NCBI RefSeq assembly: GCF_003053725.1
Contig: NZ_QAYC01000001.1
Span: forward strand, 186,001 to 250,000
Length of the DNA stretch: 64,000 nt
Source of the DNA: Rhodovulum kholense
GTDB taxonomy: Bacteria; Pseudomonadota; Alphaproteobacteria; Rhodobacterales; Rhodobacteraceae
Reading direction: 5' to 3'
Shown one piece after another: positions 17,642-27,558 of the stretch. Made by a program: the position numbers and the translations under genes. Position 1 is the stretch's first letter. Each line of letters starts with the position of its first letter. Under the pieces are notes generated by a model. It was not told the DNA's origin, searched no databases, and saw nothing but the letters and a program-made list of their open reading frames with translations.

Positions 17642-18367
17642 GTGGCCGCGAAGGACAACAACCAGAGCGGACCCGCCCATGTCGCCGTCATCATGGACGG
17701 CAATGGCCGCTGGGCGCAGATGCGCGGGCGGCCGCGCCTTTTCGGCCATCAGGCCGGGGCGCGGCGCGTGCGCGAGATCGTCGAGGCCTGTCCCGATCTC
17801 GGCATCCGCTATCTGACGATCTTCGCCTTCTCGACCGAGAACTGGCGTCGGACCCAGGTCGAGGTGACCGGGCTGATGACGCTGTTTCGCCGCTACATCC
17901 AGAAAGAGGCCACGGCGCTTCTGGAGAAGGGCGTGCGGGTGCGGTTCATCGGCGACCGCGACCGGCTTGATCCCAAGCTTGTCGGCATGATGCACGCGCT
18001 GGAAGAGATCACCGCTGGCAACGAGCTGGTGAACCTGACGGTCGCCATCAACTATGGCGGCCGCGACGAGGTGGCGCGCGCCACCAAGCGGCTGGCGCGC
18101 GAGGTGGCGGCCGGGCGGCTCGACCCTGAGGACGTGGATGCGGAAACGCTGGCGCATTTCCTCGATACCTGCCTGCTGCCCGACCCCGATCTGGTGATCC
18201 GCACCTCCGGCGAGGCGCGGATCTCGAACTTTCTGCTGTGGCAGTCGGCCTATGCGGAATACGAATTCACGCCCGTGCTCTGGCCCGATTTCACGGCGGC
18301 GCATTTCGCCGAGATCGTCGGGAATTACAGCGCGCGCGAGCGGCGCTATGGAGCGGTTCTGAGCTGA
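17642..18367 (+). CDS. uppS: Undecaprenyl (isoprenyl) diphosphate synthase
   Basis: A 241-residue cis-prenyltransferase making the C55 lipid carrier for peptidoglycan and O-antigen. Motifs: [27 protein letters not shown] (catalytic Asp and pyrophosphate loop), [10 protein letters not shown], and [20 protein letters not shown](Y)EF. Translation starts at GTG 17642 after a purine-rich AAAGGGGG. Its stop overlaps the cdsA start by one base. Confidence 0.97.
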   Translation: MAAKDNNQSGPAHVAVIMDGNGRWAQMRGRPRLFGHQAGARRVREIVEACPDLGIRYLTIFAFSTENWRRTQVEVTGLMTLFRRYIQKEATALLEKGVRVRFIGDRDRLDPKLVGMMHALEEITAGNELVNLTVAINYGGRDEVARATKRLAREVAAGRLDPEDVDAETLAHFLDTCLLPDPDLVIRTSGEARISNFLLWQSAYAEYEFTPVLWPDFTAAHFAEIVGNYSARERRYGAVLS

Positions 18368-19161
18368 TGTCTGCGGGTGGGTCCTGGGAAGACCTGCTGC
18401 CCCGGCTGGGGTCGGCAGTGGTAATGGCGGCCGTCGGGATTCTGGCGGTCTGGCTGGGCGGGGTCTGGTTCACCGGGCTCGCCGCGCTGGTCTCGGGCAC
18501 GATGGTCTGGGAACTGACGCGGATGATGGTGCCGGGCGCGGCCGGGCGGCTGCCGATCCAGATGGCGCTGGTCTCGGGGGCGGCGGTTTTCGTTGCCTGG
18601 CTCCTGCCGCCCTATGCGGCCTTCCCGCTGCTGGCCATTCCCTGCGTGATCGGCGCCTGGCAACTGCCGCGCGACCGAGGGCTTTATCTGGCCTTTGCCA
18701 TGGCGATGCTGGTCACCGGCTACGGGCTGGCGACATTCCGCGCCGATCACGGTGTCGTCTGGCTCGTGTGGCTGATCCTCGTGGTGATCGCGACCGATGT
18801 TGCGGGCTATTTCGCGGGCCGCTTCATCGGCGGGCCCAAGTTCTGGCCGAAGGTCAGCCCCAAGAAGACCTGGTCCGGCATCCTGGGCGGCTGGTTCGCG
18901 GCGATGCTGATCGGTCTGATCTTCCTGACCTTCACCAATGCGGGGCCCGATCTGCCCTGGATCTCGATGCTTCTGTCTTTCGCCAGCCAGATGGGCGATG
19001 CCGCCGAAAGCGCGCTAAAACGCCGCGTCGGCGTGAAAGACAGCTCGTCGCTCTTGCCCGGCCATGGCGGATTGTTCGACAGGTTCGACGGTCTGCTGGG
19101 CGCCTCCCTGTTCATGCTTCTGGTGGCTCAGCTCGTCTACGTCCCTGAAGTGAGGTTCTGA
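18367..19161 (+). CDS. cdsA: Phosphatidate cytidylyltransferase
   Basis: A 264-residue integral membrane enzyme that makes CDP-diacylglycerol, the branch point of phospholipid synthesis. It has several hydrophobic segments, and the C-terminal CDP-DAG synthase signature is visible: [38 protein letters not shown]. Translation is coupled to uppS (TGATG overlap). Confidence 0.97.
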   Translation: MSAGGSWEDLLPRLGSAVVMAAVGILAVWLGGVWFTGLAALVSGTMVWELTRMMVPGAAGRLPIQMALVSGAAVFVAWLLPPYAAFPLLAIPCVIGAWQLPRDRGLYLAFAMAMLVTGYGLATFRADHGVVWLVWLILVVIATDVAGYFAGRFIGGPKFWPKVSPKKTWSGILGGWFAAMLIGLIFLTFTNAGPDLPWISMLLSFASQMGDAAESALKRRVGVKDSSSLLPGHGGLFDRFDGLLGASLFMLLVAQLVYVPEVRF

Positions 19162-19166
19162 ACGGC

Positions 19167-20351
19167 ATGCAACGACGGCGGATCACCGTATTCGGTGCGA
19201 CCGGGTCTATCGGCGAGAACACCATCGACCTTCTGACCCGGCAGGGCGGGGCCGACAGCTATGACGTGGTGGCGCTGAGCGGCGGGCGAAACGTCAAGCG
19301 TCTGGCCGAGCAGGCCATCGCGCTGAAGGCCGACCTGGCCGTGACCGCCTTCGACGACTGTCTGGACGATCTGAGGGCCGCGCTGGCCGGATCGGGGGTT
19401 GAGGCGGCGGCGGGGCAGGCCGCTCTGATCGAGGCCGCGGCCCGGCCCGCCGACTGGATCATGTCGGCCATCGTGGGCTTTGCCGGGCTCGCGCCGGGGC
19501 TGAAGGCGCTGGAGCATGGCACGACGCTGGCGCTGGCGAACAAGGAAAGCCTGGTCGCCGCCGGGCCGCTGCTGCTGGGCGCCGCCGCGAAACACGGCGC
19601 GCGGGTCTTGCCGGTCGACAGCGAACATTCGGCTGTCTTTCAGGCGCTGGTGGGCGAGGATATGGCGGCGGTCGAGCGGGTGATCATCACCGCCTCGGGC
19701 GGCGCCTTCCGCGACTGGCCGATCGAGGATCTGGCCAAGGCGACGCCCGAACAGGCCTCGTCGCATCCGAACTGGGCGATGGGCCAGCGCATCACCATCG
19801 ATTCCGCCTCGATGTTCAACAAGGGCATGGAGCTGATCGAGACCAAGGAATATTTCGGGATCGCGCCTTCCAAGATCGAGGCTCTGGTCCATCCGGAATC
19901 CCTGATCCACGCCATGGTGGGCTATCGCGACGGCGCGATCATGGCCCATGTCGGCCCGCATGACATGCGCCATGCCATCGGCTATGCGCTGAACTGGCCC
20001 GAGCGCGCGGCGCTGCCGGTCGAGCGGCTGGACCTCGCGAAGATCGGCCAGATGACCTTCCGCCCGGCCTGCGAGACGCGCTGGCCCGCGCTCAGGATCG
20101 CGCGCGAGGTGATGGAGGCGGGCGGCTATGCCGGGGCGGCCTTCAACGCGGGCAAGGAAGCCGCGCTTGATGCGTTTCTGGCGCGCGAGATCGGATTCAC
20201 GCAAATGTCCGACGTGGTTGCGGCCGTGCTCGACCGGCTTTCGGCCGATGCCGGGCTGATGAAATCGGACCTCAGCCTTGAGAAAGTGCTGCATGTGGAC
20301 CATCTCGCACGGGAAGAGGCCGCGCGGATCGTCCGGTCCCTGCAGCACTGA
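19167..20351 (+). CDS. dxr: 1-deoxy-D-xylulose 5-phosphate reductoisomerase
   Basis: A 394-residue NADPH enzyme that makes 2-C-methylerythritol 4-phosphate, the committed step of the MEP isoprenoid route. That route feeds undecaprenyl phosphate here and carotenoid and phytol tails in phototrophs. The NADPH motif is GATGSIGENTIDLL near residue 10; the active-site segments are LANKESLVAAG and PVDSEHSA, then SASMFNKGMELIE. The ATG lies 5 bases after the cdsA stop. Confidence 0.98.
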   Translation: MQRRRITVFGATGSIGENTIDLLTRQGGADSYDVVALSGGRNVKRLAEQAIALKADLAVTAFDDCLDDLRAALAGSGVEAAAGQAALIEAAARPADWIMSAIVGFAGLAPGLKALEHGTTLALANKESLVAAGPLLLGAAAKHGARVLPVDSEHSAVFQALVGEDMAAVERVIITASGGAFRDWPIEDLAKATPEQASSHPNWAMGQRITIDSASMFNKGMELIETKEYFGIAPSKIEALVHPESLIHAMVGYRDGAIMAHVGPHDMRHAIGYALNWPERAALPVERLDLAKIGQMTFRPACETRWPALRIAREVMEAGGYAGAAFNAGKEAALDAFLAREIGFTQMSDVVAAVLDRLSADAGLMKSDLSLEKVLHVDHLAREEAARIVRSLQH

Positions 20352-20371
20352 ACAGAAATAGGCTGGACGTC

Positions 20372-21709
20372 TTGGATATTGCTTCGCTGATTCCCTCTTT
20401 CGGGAATGCCGCCTTTACCGTCGTTGCCTTCGTGGTGGCGCTGTCGGTCATCGTCACCGTCCATGAATACGGGCATTACATCGTCGGCCGCTGGACCGGG
20501 ATCCGGGCCGAGGTGTTCTCGCTCGGCTTCGGGCCGGTTCTGGTCTCGCGGGTCGACCGGAGGGGCACCCGATGGCAGATCGCGGCGCTGCCGCTGGGCG
20601 GCTATGTGCGGTTCCTTGGCGATTCCGACGGTGCCAGCGGCAAGGACGCCGCCGCCATCGCGGGAATGGAAGCGGACGAAAGGCGCCACACCATGCACGG
20701 CGCGCCGCTCTGGGCGCGGGTGCTGACGGTGGCGGCGGGGCCGGTTTTCAACTTCGTGCTGTCGATTGCGGTCTTCGCGATGCTGGCGGTGGTCAGCGGG
20801 GTCGCGATCGAGCCGCCGACCGTCGGCAAGCTGCAGCCCTTGCCCGCGGCGCAATCGGCGCTGCGCGAGGGCGATACGATCCTCGCGATCGATGGCCGCG
20901 CGACGCCCGATTACACCGCCTTCTACGATGCCGTGGCGGCTCTGCCGGTCGACGGCGAAACCGCCTATCTGGTGCGCCGCGACGGGGTCGAGCAGGAGGT
21001 CGCCGGGCCCTATCCCTTCCCGCCGGTGGTTTCGGCGATCCAGCCGAAATCGGCGGCGATGGAGGTCGGGCTGAAGGAAGGCGACGTGATCACCGCCATC
21101 GACGGCCAGCCGATCCGCGCCTTCCGCCAGTTGCAGGACGTGGTGACCGCCTCGGAAGGCGCGCCCATCGCCCTGACCGTCTGGCGCGACGGCGAGACCT
21201 TGAGCTTTTCGCTGACGCCCAAACGGATGGACATGCCCGATCCCGAGGGCGGGTTCGAGACGCGCTGGCTGATCGGCATGACCGGCGGGCTGGCCTTTGA
21301 GCCCGCGACCCGGATGGCCGGGCCGCTGGAGGCCGTTTCCTACGGTGCGGACCAGCTGGGCTTCATCGTGACATCGAGCCTGTCGGGCCTGTATCACATG
21401 ATCGCGGGCAAGATCAGTTCCTGCAACCTGTCGGGGCCGCTCGGCATCGCCGAATCCTCGGGCGCGGCCGCCAGCCAGGGGCTGGAAAGCTTCGTCTGGT
21501 TCATCGCCATGCTCTCGACCGCGGTCGGGCTTCTGAACCTCTTTCCGATCCCGGTGCTCGATGGCGGGCATCTGGTCTTCTACGCCTATGAGGCCGTGGT
21601 GGGGCGCCCGCCCAGCGACAAGGCCCTGAGGCTGCTGATGGCCGCCGGCTTCGCCCTGCTGATCGGGCTGATGGTCTTCGCGCTTACGAACGACATCTTC
21701 TGTCCCTGA
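20372..21709 (+). CDS. rseP: RIP zinc metalloprotease RseP
   Basis: A 445-residue site-2 protease that cleaves membrane-embedded anti-sigma factors during envelope stress. The zinc motif HEYGH is at residues 31-35 in the first membrane helix. Two PDZ regions lie in the middle (around 120-200 and 205-280), and the second active-site motif LFPIPVLDGGHL is near the C-terminus. The likely start is TTG at 20372, giving MDIASLIPSFGNAAF; no in-frame ATG exists before the zinc motif, so the exact start is uncertain. Confidence 0.95.
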   Translation: MDIASLIPSFGNAAFTVVAFVVALSVIVTVHEYGHYIVGRWTGIRAEVFSLGFGPVLVSRVDRRGTRWQIAALPLGGYVRFLGDSDGASGKDAAAIAGMEADERRHTMHGAPLWARVLTVAAGPVFNFVLSIAVFAMLAVVSGVAIEPPTVGKLQPLPAAQSALREGDTILAIDGRATPDYTAFYDAVAALPVDGETAYLVRRDGVEQEVAGPYPFPPVVSAIQPKSAAMEVGLKEGDVITAIDGQPIRAFRQLQDVVTASEGAPIALTVWRDGETLSFSLTPKRMDMPDPEGGFETRWLIGMTGGLAFEPATRMAGPLEAVSYGADQLGFIVTSSLSGLYHMIAGKISSCNLSGPLGIAESSGAAASQGLESFVWFIAMLSTAVGLLNLFPIPVLDGGHLVFYAYEAVVGRPPSDKALRLLMAAGFALLIGLMVFALTNDIFCP

Positions 21710-21842
21710 GCCCGGCAGGGAGCCGCCTGCGCCCGCCGCGGGGCCGTGCCCGGGGCGCGCGAGCTGTGCCCCGCCGCCAAATTGATGCCCCATTCCCCGT
21801 CTAGCCTCCGGCCCAACGGTCGAATGCAAAGGCAGGACGGAC

Positions 21843-21995
21843 ATGACACAGGCAACGGGTCTGAACGGAATGGGCGAGGGGCACGGCACGCTGGTGCTGC
21901 TGTTCGATCTGAACTGGGATCGGTTGATCTTTCCCGCCGGGATCGCGCTGGCACTGATCGCGGGCAGCTATCTGGCCAGTTTCGCCCCGCTCTGA
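21843..21995 (+). CDS. Small single-pass membrane protein, unknown
   Basis: A 50-residue reading frame with AGGACGG placed just before its ATG. The N-terminal half is polar (MTQATGLNGMGEGHGTLV) and the C-terminal half has a hydrophobic stretch LIFPAGIALALIAGSYLASF that could span the membrane. It sits between rseP and bamA, where many relatives have no gene. I do not recognise it; coding status rests on the ribosome binding site and the membrane segment. Confidence 0.5.
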   Translation: MTQATGLNGMGEGHGTLVLLFDLNWDRLIFPAGIALALIAGSYLASFAPL

Positions 21996-22271
21996 ACCGT
22001 CTTCGGGGGCGGTCCGTGCCCCGTGCCCCGCAACGCTGTCAGCCTGCCCGCAGGGAGCGCTCTTCGGCGGCGGGGGATGCGGCCTCCGGGGCCGCGGTTG
22101 TCTGCGGCGCCGGGGCTGCGCCAGGCTCTGGCAGGACCGGCTGCCTTTCCCCGACAAGATCCTGTGAGGAAGCGCGGCAACGATCGGCCATTTTCCTGTC
22201 CTCGGCCTTTTGACAAAGCCCGGCCCGCAAGCTAGCAAGGCGGAAAGAAAACGTCACCTTGGGACGGGCAC

Positions 22272-24596
22272 ATGACCAAATCTTCGCAGGGATTTCTCGG
22301 CACCCGGCCGGGGGCGCGCAACCTCACCTTGTCGGCCGTCGCGGTCGCCGTGGGGCTTGGCGCGGGGGTGCCGCAGCTGGCCATGGCGCAAAGCTACAGC
22401 TTTTCCAATGTGCGCGTCGAAGGTAACGAGCGGGTCGATGCCTCGACCGTGGCGAGCTATGCCAACATCTCGCGGGGCGAAACGATCTCGGCGGCCCGTC
22501 TGAACGATGCCTACCAGGCCGTTGTCGACAGCGGCCTTTTCGAATCCGTCGAACTGGTGCCGCAGGGCGGGACGCTGGTCATCAAGGTCACCGAATATCC
22601 GACCGTCAACCGCATCAGCTTCGAGGGCAATGCCCGGATCAAGGACGAGGATCTGCAGAAGATCGTCCAGACCCAGTCGCGGCGGGTCTATTCGCCGTCC
22701 ACCGCCGAAGCCGACGCCTCGGCCATCGCCGCCGCCTATGAACAGTCCGGCCGCATTGCCGCCACCGTTACGCCCCGCATCATCGAACGCTCCGACAACC
22801 GCGTCGATCTGGTCTTCGAGATCGCCGAAGGCGCCGTGGTCGAGATCGAGCGGATTTCGTTTGTCGGCAACCGCGCCTATTCCGAAGGCCGCCTGCGCCG
22901 GGCGCTGGGGACCAAGCAGGCGGGCCTGCTGCGCCGTCTGATCCGTTCGGATACCTTCGTCGCCGACCGGATCGAGTTCGACAAGCAGGTGCTGAAGGAC
23001 TTCTATACCTCGCGCGGCTATGTCGATTTCCAGGTGCTGTCGGTCACGCCCGAACTGACCCGCAACCGCGACGCCTATCTGCTGACCTTCAATATCCGCG
23101 AGGGGCAGAAGTTCAATTTCGGCAAGATCACCACCTCGTCGGACCTGACCGAGGTCGATCCCGACGAGTTCCAGGCGGCGGCCCGGGTCAAGGAAGGCGA
23201 TACCTACACGCCCTCGGCCATCGAGACGACGGTCGCCCGGATGGAACGGCTGGCGGTGCAGAAGGGGCTGAACTTCATCCGCATCACCCCGCGTGTCACC
23301 CGCAACGATCGCGACCTGACGCTGGATGTCGACTTCGTGGTCGAGCGCGGTCCGCGGCTTTTCGTCGAGCGCATCGACATCGAGGGCAACGCCACCACGC
23401 TGGACCGCGTGGTGCGGCGGCAGTTCAACACCGTCGAGGGCGACCCCTTCAACCCGCGCGAGATCCGGCAGACCGCCGACCGCATCCGCGCGCTCGGCTT
23501 TTTCTCGACCGCCGATGTCTCGGCGCGCGAGGGCACCAGCCCCGACCAGATGATCATCGACGTCAATGTCGAGGAACAGCCGACCGGGACGCTGTCCTTC
23601 GGCCTGAGCTATTCGCAGACCGACGGGGCGGGCGCCGCGCTTTCGTTCAGCGAAAACAACTTCCTCGGCCGCGGCCAGTACCTGAGCGCCCGGATCGACA
23701 CCGGCACCGACAACGCGACCTCGCGGTTTGTCTTCATCGAGCCGGCTTTCCTAGGACGCGACGTGCGCTTCCGCTTCGGGGCCACCTATGCCCAGACCGA
23801 TACCGGTAAATACGACAGCGAATACGAGACCCAGAAGATCGAGATCTCGCCCTCGCTGGAATTCCCGATCTCGGAAAACGGGCGGTTCGAGCTGCGCTAT
23901 GCCATCGGCGAAAACACCTTCAAGAATTATGAGGGCGATTCCGACGTGCTGGCCCGCGAGGCCGACGATCCCGGCCAGACCTTCTCGAAGGTCGGCTACG
24001 GGTTTACCTACGACACCCGCCGCACCGGGCTCGACCCCAATTCGGGGATCGTGCTGAAGTTCAACCAGGACTATGCCGGGCTTGGCGGCGATCTTGAATT
24101 CATCGAGACCACGGCTCTGGCGGGCGTCCAGCGCATGGTCTGGAACGAAGAGGTCACGCTGCGCGCCGAGCTTGAGGGCGGGGCGCTGACCATGCTGGGC
24201 GATTCCGAAAGCCGGGTGACCGAACGCTACTTCCTGAACGGCAAGATGCGCGGTTTCGACGGCAACGGTCTTGGGCCCCGCGAAGGCGACGAGGCGTTGG
24301 GCGGCAACATGTATGCCGTCGCCCGGTTCGAGGCGGAATTCCCGCTGGGCCTGCCCGCGGAATATGGCATCACCGGCGGCCTCTTTGCCGATTTCGGCAC
24401 GGTCTGGGGGCTGGACAATACCAGCACCTCCTCGGGTCCCGTCGATGACGACTTCCACCTGCGCTCGGCGGTGGGGGTGTCGCTCTTCTGGAAGACCCCG
24501 CTCGGCCCGCTGCGCTTCAACTTCTCGAAGGCGGTCATGAAAGAGGACTACGACGAAGAGCAGAACTTCGACTTCACGATCTCGACGAGGTTCTGA
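22272..24596 (+). CDS. bamA: Outer membrane protein assembly factor BamA
   Basis: A 774-residue essential outer-membrane protein that inserts beta-barrel proteins. A signal peptide ends near AMAQ (residue 40). Five POTRA repeats follow (about 41-440), for example YSFSNVRVEGNERVDASTV and LFVERIDIEGNATTLDRVV. The C-terminal barrel (about 445-774) carries the lid-loop YFLNGKMRGFDGNGLGPR (the VRGF-type motif) and ends in a terminal Phe, as barrel substrates do. It lies upstream of skp, which supplies its chaperone partner. Confidence 0.98.
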   Translation: MTKSSQGFLGTRPGARNLTLSAVAVAVGLGAGVPQLAMAQSYSFSNVRVEGNERVDASTVASYANISRGETISAARLNDAYQAVVDSGLFESVELVPQGGTLVIKVTEYPTVNRISFEGNARIKDEDLQKIVQTQSRRVYSPSTAEADASAIAAAYEQSGRIAATVTPRIIERSDNRVDLVFEIAEGAVVEIERISFVGNRAYSEGRLRRALGTKQAGLLRRLIRSDTFVADRIEFDKQVLKDFYTSRGYVDFQVLSVTPELTRNRDAYLLTFNIREGQKFNFGKITTSSDLTEVDPDEFQAAARVKEGDTYTPSAIETTVARMERLAVQKGLNFIRITPRVTRNDRDLTLDVDFVVERGPRLFVERIDIEGNATTLDRVVRRQFNTVEGDPFNPREIRQTADRIRALGFFSTADVSAREGTSPDQMIIDVNVEEQPTGTLSFGLSYSQTDGAGAALSFSENNFLGRGQYLSARIDTGTDNATSRFVFIEPAFLGRDVRFRFGATYAQTDTGKYDSEYETQKIEISPSLEFPISENGRFELRYAIGENTFKNYEGDSDVLAREADDPGQTFSKVGYGFTYDTRRTGLDPNSGIVLKFNQDYAGLGGDLEFIETTALAGVQRMVWNEEVTLRAELEGGALTMLGDSESRVTERYFLNGKMRGFDGNGLGPREGDEALGGNMYAVARFEAEFPLGLPAEYGITGGLFADFGTVWGLDNTSTSSGPVDDDFHLRSAVGVSLFWKTPLGPLRFNFSKAVMKEDYDEEQNFDFTISTRF

Positions 24597-24600
24597 GCCG

Positions 24601-25290
24601 ATGCGCCGGGCGGGTCGCGGATGGGCGCTGGCCGCCGCGGCGGCGCTTGGCCTTGCCGGTCCGGCGCTGGCGCAGGACGGGCGTCCGGTCTTTCTCAGCC
24701 CGATCCTGACGCTCGATCAGGACCGTCTGTTCCAGGACAGCGAGGCCGGTCAGGCGATCGAGCAGGCGCTTGAGGCCGAAGCCGCCGCCCTGGCCGCCGA
24801 GAACCGGCGGATCGAGAGCGAGCTTGTGGCCGAGGAACGCGCGCTGACCGAACAGCGCGCCACCGTGCCGCCTGACCAGTTCCGGCCGCTGGCCGAGGCC
24901 TTCGACACCAAGGTCGAAACGATCCGCGCCGCGCAGGAGCGCAAGGCGCGCGAGCTGACCCAGCGCCGCGAGGAGGAACGTCAGGACTTCTTCCGCAAGG
25001 CGCTGCCGGTTCTCGCCGAGATCGTGCGCGAGCGGGGGGCCGTCGCGGTTCTGGCCCGCGAGGCGGTGATCCTGTCGGCCGGTCAGGTCGACATCACCAC
25101 GGACGCCATCGCGCTTCTGGACGAGCGGGTCGTGATCGGCCCCGATGGCGCACAATCGGAAGCGCCTGACGCCGCCGAAGATGCCCCCGCTACCCCGCCC
25201 GGGCCCGCGTCGCCGGGGGCGGCCGCGCCGTCCGAGCCTCCGTCGCCGGGGTCCGCCTCGCCGGACGAGCCGGCCGGACGCGGCGACTAG
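24601..25290 (+). CDS. skp: OmpH/Skp-family periplasmic chaperone
   Basis: A 229-residue exported protein. Its signal peptide ends near ALAQ (residue 25). A long charged coiled-coil region (about 45-150, [23 protein letters not shown] onward) forms the tentacles that hold unfolded outer-membrane proteins. The last 45 residues are a Pro/Ala/Ser-rich low-complexity tail that is not part of the Skp fold. It starts 4 bases after bamA, so the two are co-expressed. Confidence 0.9.
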   Translation: MRRAGRGWALAAAAALGLAGPALAQDGRPVFLSPILTLDQDRLFQDSEAGQAIEQALEAEAAALAAENRRIESELVAEERALTEQRATVPPDQFRPLAEAFDTKVETIRAAQERKARELTQRREEERQDFFRKALPVLAEIVRERGAVAVLAREAVILSAGQVDITTDAIALLDERVVIGPDGAQSEAPDAAEDAPATPPGPASPGAAAPSEPPSPGSASPDEPAGRGD

Positions 25291-25379
25291 GCGTCGCTTG
25301 TCTCGGATCGGACGAGTTGATACTGCGCTCCGTACCGCGTGAAGAGAGCATATTCGCAATGTGCAAGGAGACAGGCTCG

Positions 25380-25850
25380 ATGTCCGACAGTCAGGTCCTT
25401 GAGGCCGATATCGACGAAATCCAGAAGATTTTGCCGCACCGCTATCCGTTTCTGATGATCGACCGGGTGACGGACATCGTCCCGGGCCAGAGCGCCGTCG
25501 GGATCAAGAACGTTTCGATCAACGAGCCGCATTTCCAGGGACATTTCCCGTCGAAGCCGATCATGCCCGGGGTCCTGATCGTCGAAGCCATGGGCCAGAC
25601 CGGCGGGGTTCTCGTCGGCAAGTCGGTGGACCTGTCCGAAGACGACCTGCTGGTCTATTTCATGGCGATGGACAAATGCAAGTTCCGCCGGATGGTCGTC
25701 CCGGGCGACAGGCTGGAACTGCATGTGACGGTCAAGCGCGGCGGGTCGAAGAAGGTCAAGATCTGGAAATTCGAAGGTGTCGCCAAGGTCGGCGACGAGA
25801 TCGCGGCCGAAGCCGAATTCACCGCGATGATGGACATCAACCCGGAGTAA
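25380..25850 (+). CDS. fabZ: 3-hydroxyacyl-[acyl-carrier-protein] dehydratase
   Basis: A 156-residue hot-dog-fold enzyme that dehydrates 3-hydroxyacyl-ACP in fatty acid elongation. Its substrate 3-hydroxymyristoyl-ACP is shared with LpxA, which explains the neighbourhood. The active-site His is in [13 protein letters not shown] and the catalytic Glu in [17 protein letters not shown]. The ATG at 25380 is chosen because AAGGAG lies 9 bases upstream; an earlier in-frame ATG at 25359 overlaps that site. Confidence 0.97.
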   Translation: MSDSQVLEADIDEIQKILPHRYPFLMIDRVTDIVPGQSAVGIKNVSINEPHFQGHFPSKPIMPGVLIVEAMGQTGGVLVGKSVDLSEDDLLVYFMAMDKCKFRRMVVPGDRLELHVTVKRGGSKKVKIWKFEGVAKVGDEIAAEAEFTAMMDINPE

Positions 25851-25856
25851 GCCCCC

Positions 25857-26657
25857 ATGGCGATCGACCCCAGCGCCACGATCCACCCCTCGGCCCTTGT
25901 CGAGGACGGTGCCGAGATCGGCCCCGGGGCCACGGTCGGCCCGTTCTCGGTGATCGGGCCGAAGGTCCGGCTTGGCCCGGGCGTGGTGGTCAAAAGCCAC
26001 GCGGTGGTGACCGGGCTGACCGAGATCGGCGAGGGGACGGTGATCTTTCCCTTCGCCAATATCGGCGACATCCCGCAGGACCTGAAATACCGTGGCGAGG
26101 AAACCCGGCTGATCGTGGGCAAGCGCAACCGCATCCGCGAGGCGGTGACCATGAACACCGGCACCGAGGGCGGCGGCGGCATCACCCGGGTCGGCGACGA
26201 TTGCCTGTTCATGACCGGCAGCCATGTCGGACATGACGTGCAGGTCGGCAATGGCGTGATCGTGGCCAATCACGCGGCCTTTGCCGGGCATTGCATCATC
26301 GGCGACAATGTCGTCATCGGCGGGCTCGCGGGTATCCATCAATGGGTGCGGATCGGGCAGGGTGCGATCATCGGCGCGCTGACCATGGTCACCAATGACG
26401 TGATCCCCTTCGGTCTGGTGCAGGGGCCGCGCGGCGTGCTGGACGGGCTGAACCTTGTCGGGCTCAAGCGCCGCGGCGTCGCGCGCGAGGACATCGCGGC
26501 GCTTCGGGCGGCCTTCCAGCATCTGGCAGAGGGCGAGGGCACCTTCCATGAACGCGCGCGCCACCTGGCCGAGACCGCCGACAGTGCCTATGTGCGCCAG
26601 ATGGTCGAATTCGTGCTGGCCGATACCGACCGGTCCTTCCTGACGCCGAAACCCTGA
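25857..26657 (+). CDS. lpxA: UDP-N-acetylglucosamine acyltransferase
   Basis: A 266-residue left-handed beta-helix enzyme, first step of lipid A synthesis. Hexapeptide repeats run from about residue 5 to 185 (IHPSALVEDGAEIGPGATVGPF and onward). The catalytic His lies in GSHVGHDVQVG and the nucleotide site near NAGLAGHC-type repeats (NHAAFAGHCIIGDN). The C-terminal helical part starts at NLVGLKRRGVAREDI. It follows fabZ by 6 bases. Confidence 0.98.
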   Translation: MAIDPSATIHPSALVEDGAEIGPGATVGPFSVIGPKVRLGPGVVVKSHAVVTGLTEIGEGTVIFPFANIGDIPQDLKYRGEETRLIVGKRNRIREAVTMNTGTEGGGGITRVGDDCLFMTGSHVGHDVQVGNGVIVANHAAFAGHCIIGDNVVIGGLAGIHQWVRIGQGAIIGALTMVTNDVIPFGLVQGPRGVLDGLNLVGLKRRGVAREDIAALRAAFQHLAEGEGTFHERARHLAETADSAYVRQMVEFVLADTDRSFLTPKP

Positions 26658-26700
26658 CGACGCGCCTGGAAAGGCCCAGACCGGAGCGAGGAGCGACCCG

Positions 26701-27558
26701 ATGCCCGAGACTTCCCCCGAGACCGTTCCCGGAACCACGGCCCTGATCGCCGGGGGCGGCGCGCTGCCCGCGCATCTTGCCCGCGCCATGGAGGCCGCGG
26801 GAATCCCCTTCCTGATCGCCCAGATCGAGGGCTTCGCGATGGACGAGGCCGACCGCTGGCCCGTCGAAACCTTCGCGCTGGAACGTCTGGCGGTGCTGTT
26901 CGATCTGCTGCACGGTCGTGGCGTGACCCGGGTGGTGCTGGCCGGCACGATCCGGCGGCCCCGGCTCGACCCCGAGCGGATCGACCCGCGCACCGCCCAG
27001 CTTCTGCCGCGCATCCTGCCCTATCTGGCGCAGGGCGATGACGGTCTCTTGCGCGCGGTGATCGCGCTGTTCGAGGACGACGGGTTTGCCGTCGTCGGCG
27101 CCGATGCGGTCGCGCCCGATCTGCTGCCCGCGCCGGGCGTTCTGACCGGGGTCGCGCCCTCGAAAGCCGACGAGAAGGATGCGGCCCGCGCCGCCGCCAT
27201 CGTCGAGGGTCTCGGCGCGGTCGATGTCGGGCAGGGCGCGGTGGTGGCGCAGGGGCTGTGCCTCGCGGTCGAGACGCTGCCCGGAACCGATGCGATGCTG
27301 GCCTTTGTCGCCGAGGCTGCGGCGGGCTGCCGACCCGACCCCAAGGGCGCGCGGGGCGTCGTCTACAAGGCGCCGAAGCCCCGGCAGGACCGCCGGGTCG
27401 ATCTGCCCGCCATCGGGCCCGCGACGATCGAGGCCGCCCATCGCGCGGGGCTGGCCGGGATCGTGCTGGAGGCGGGCGGCGTGATGGTTCTGGATCGTCC
27501 AGAAACCGTTGCGCGGGCCGAGGCGCTGGGGGTCTTCCTCTGGGTCCGGGAGCCGTGA
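26701..27558 (+). CDS. lpxI: UDP-2,3-diacylglucosamine pyrophosphatase LpxI
   Basis: A 285-residue enzyme that hydrolyses UDP-2,3-diacylglucosamine to lipid X. It is the alphaproteobacterial replacement of LpxH. The N-terminal half has the GGGALPAHLARAMEAAG segment; the C-terminal catalytic half has KADEKDAARAAAIVEGLGAVDVGQGAVV and LEAGGVMVLDRPETVARAEALGVFL. It sits between lpxA and lpxB as usual in this class. Its stop overlaps the GTG start of lpxB. Confidence 0.95.
   Translation: MPETSPETVPGTTALIAGGGALPAHLARAMEAAGIPFLIAQIEGFAMDEADRWPVETFALERLAVLFDLLHGRGVTRVVLAGTIRRPRLDPERIDPRTAQLLPRILPYLAQGDDGLLRAVIALFEDDGFAVVGADAVAPDLLPAPGVLTGVAPSKADEKDAARAAAIVEGLGAVDVGQGAVVAQGLCLAVETLPGTDAMLAFVAEAAAGCRPDPKGARGVVYKAPKPRQDRRVDLPAIGPATIEAAHRAGLAGIVLEAGGVMVLDRPETVARAEALGVFLWVREP

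Noticed and set aside
15284-18304. Long minus-strand frame covering pyrH, frr and uppS
   Set aside because: Only its last 307 codons match a real gene (miaA). The rest is antisense to conserved plus-strand genes.
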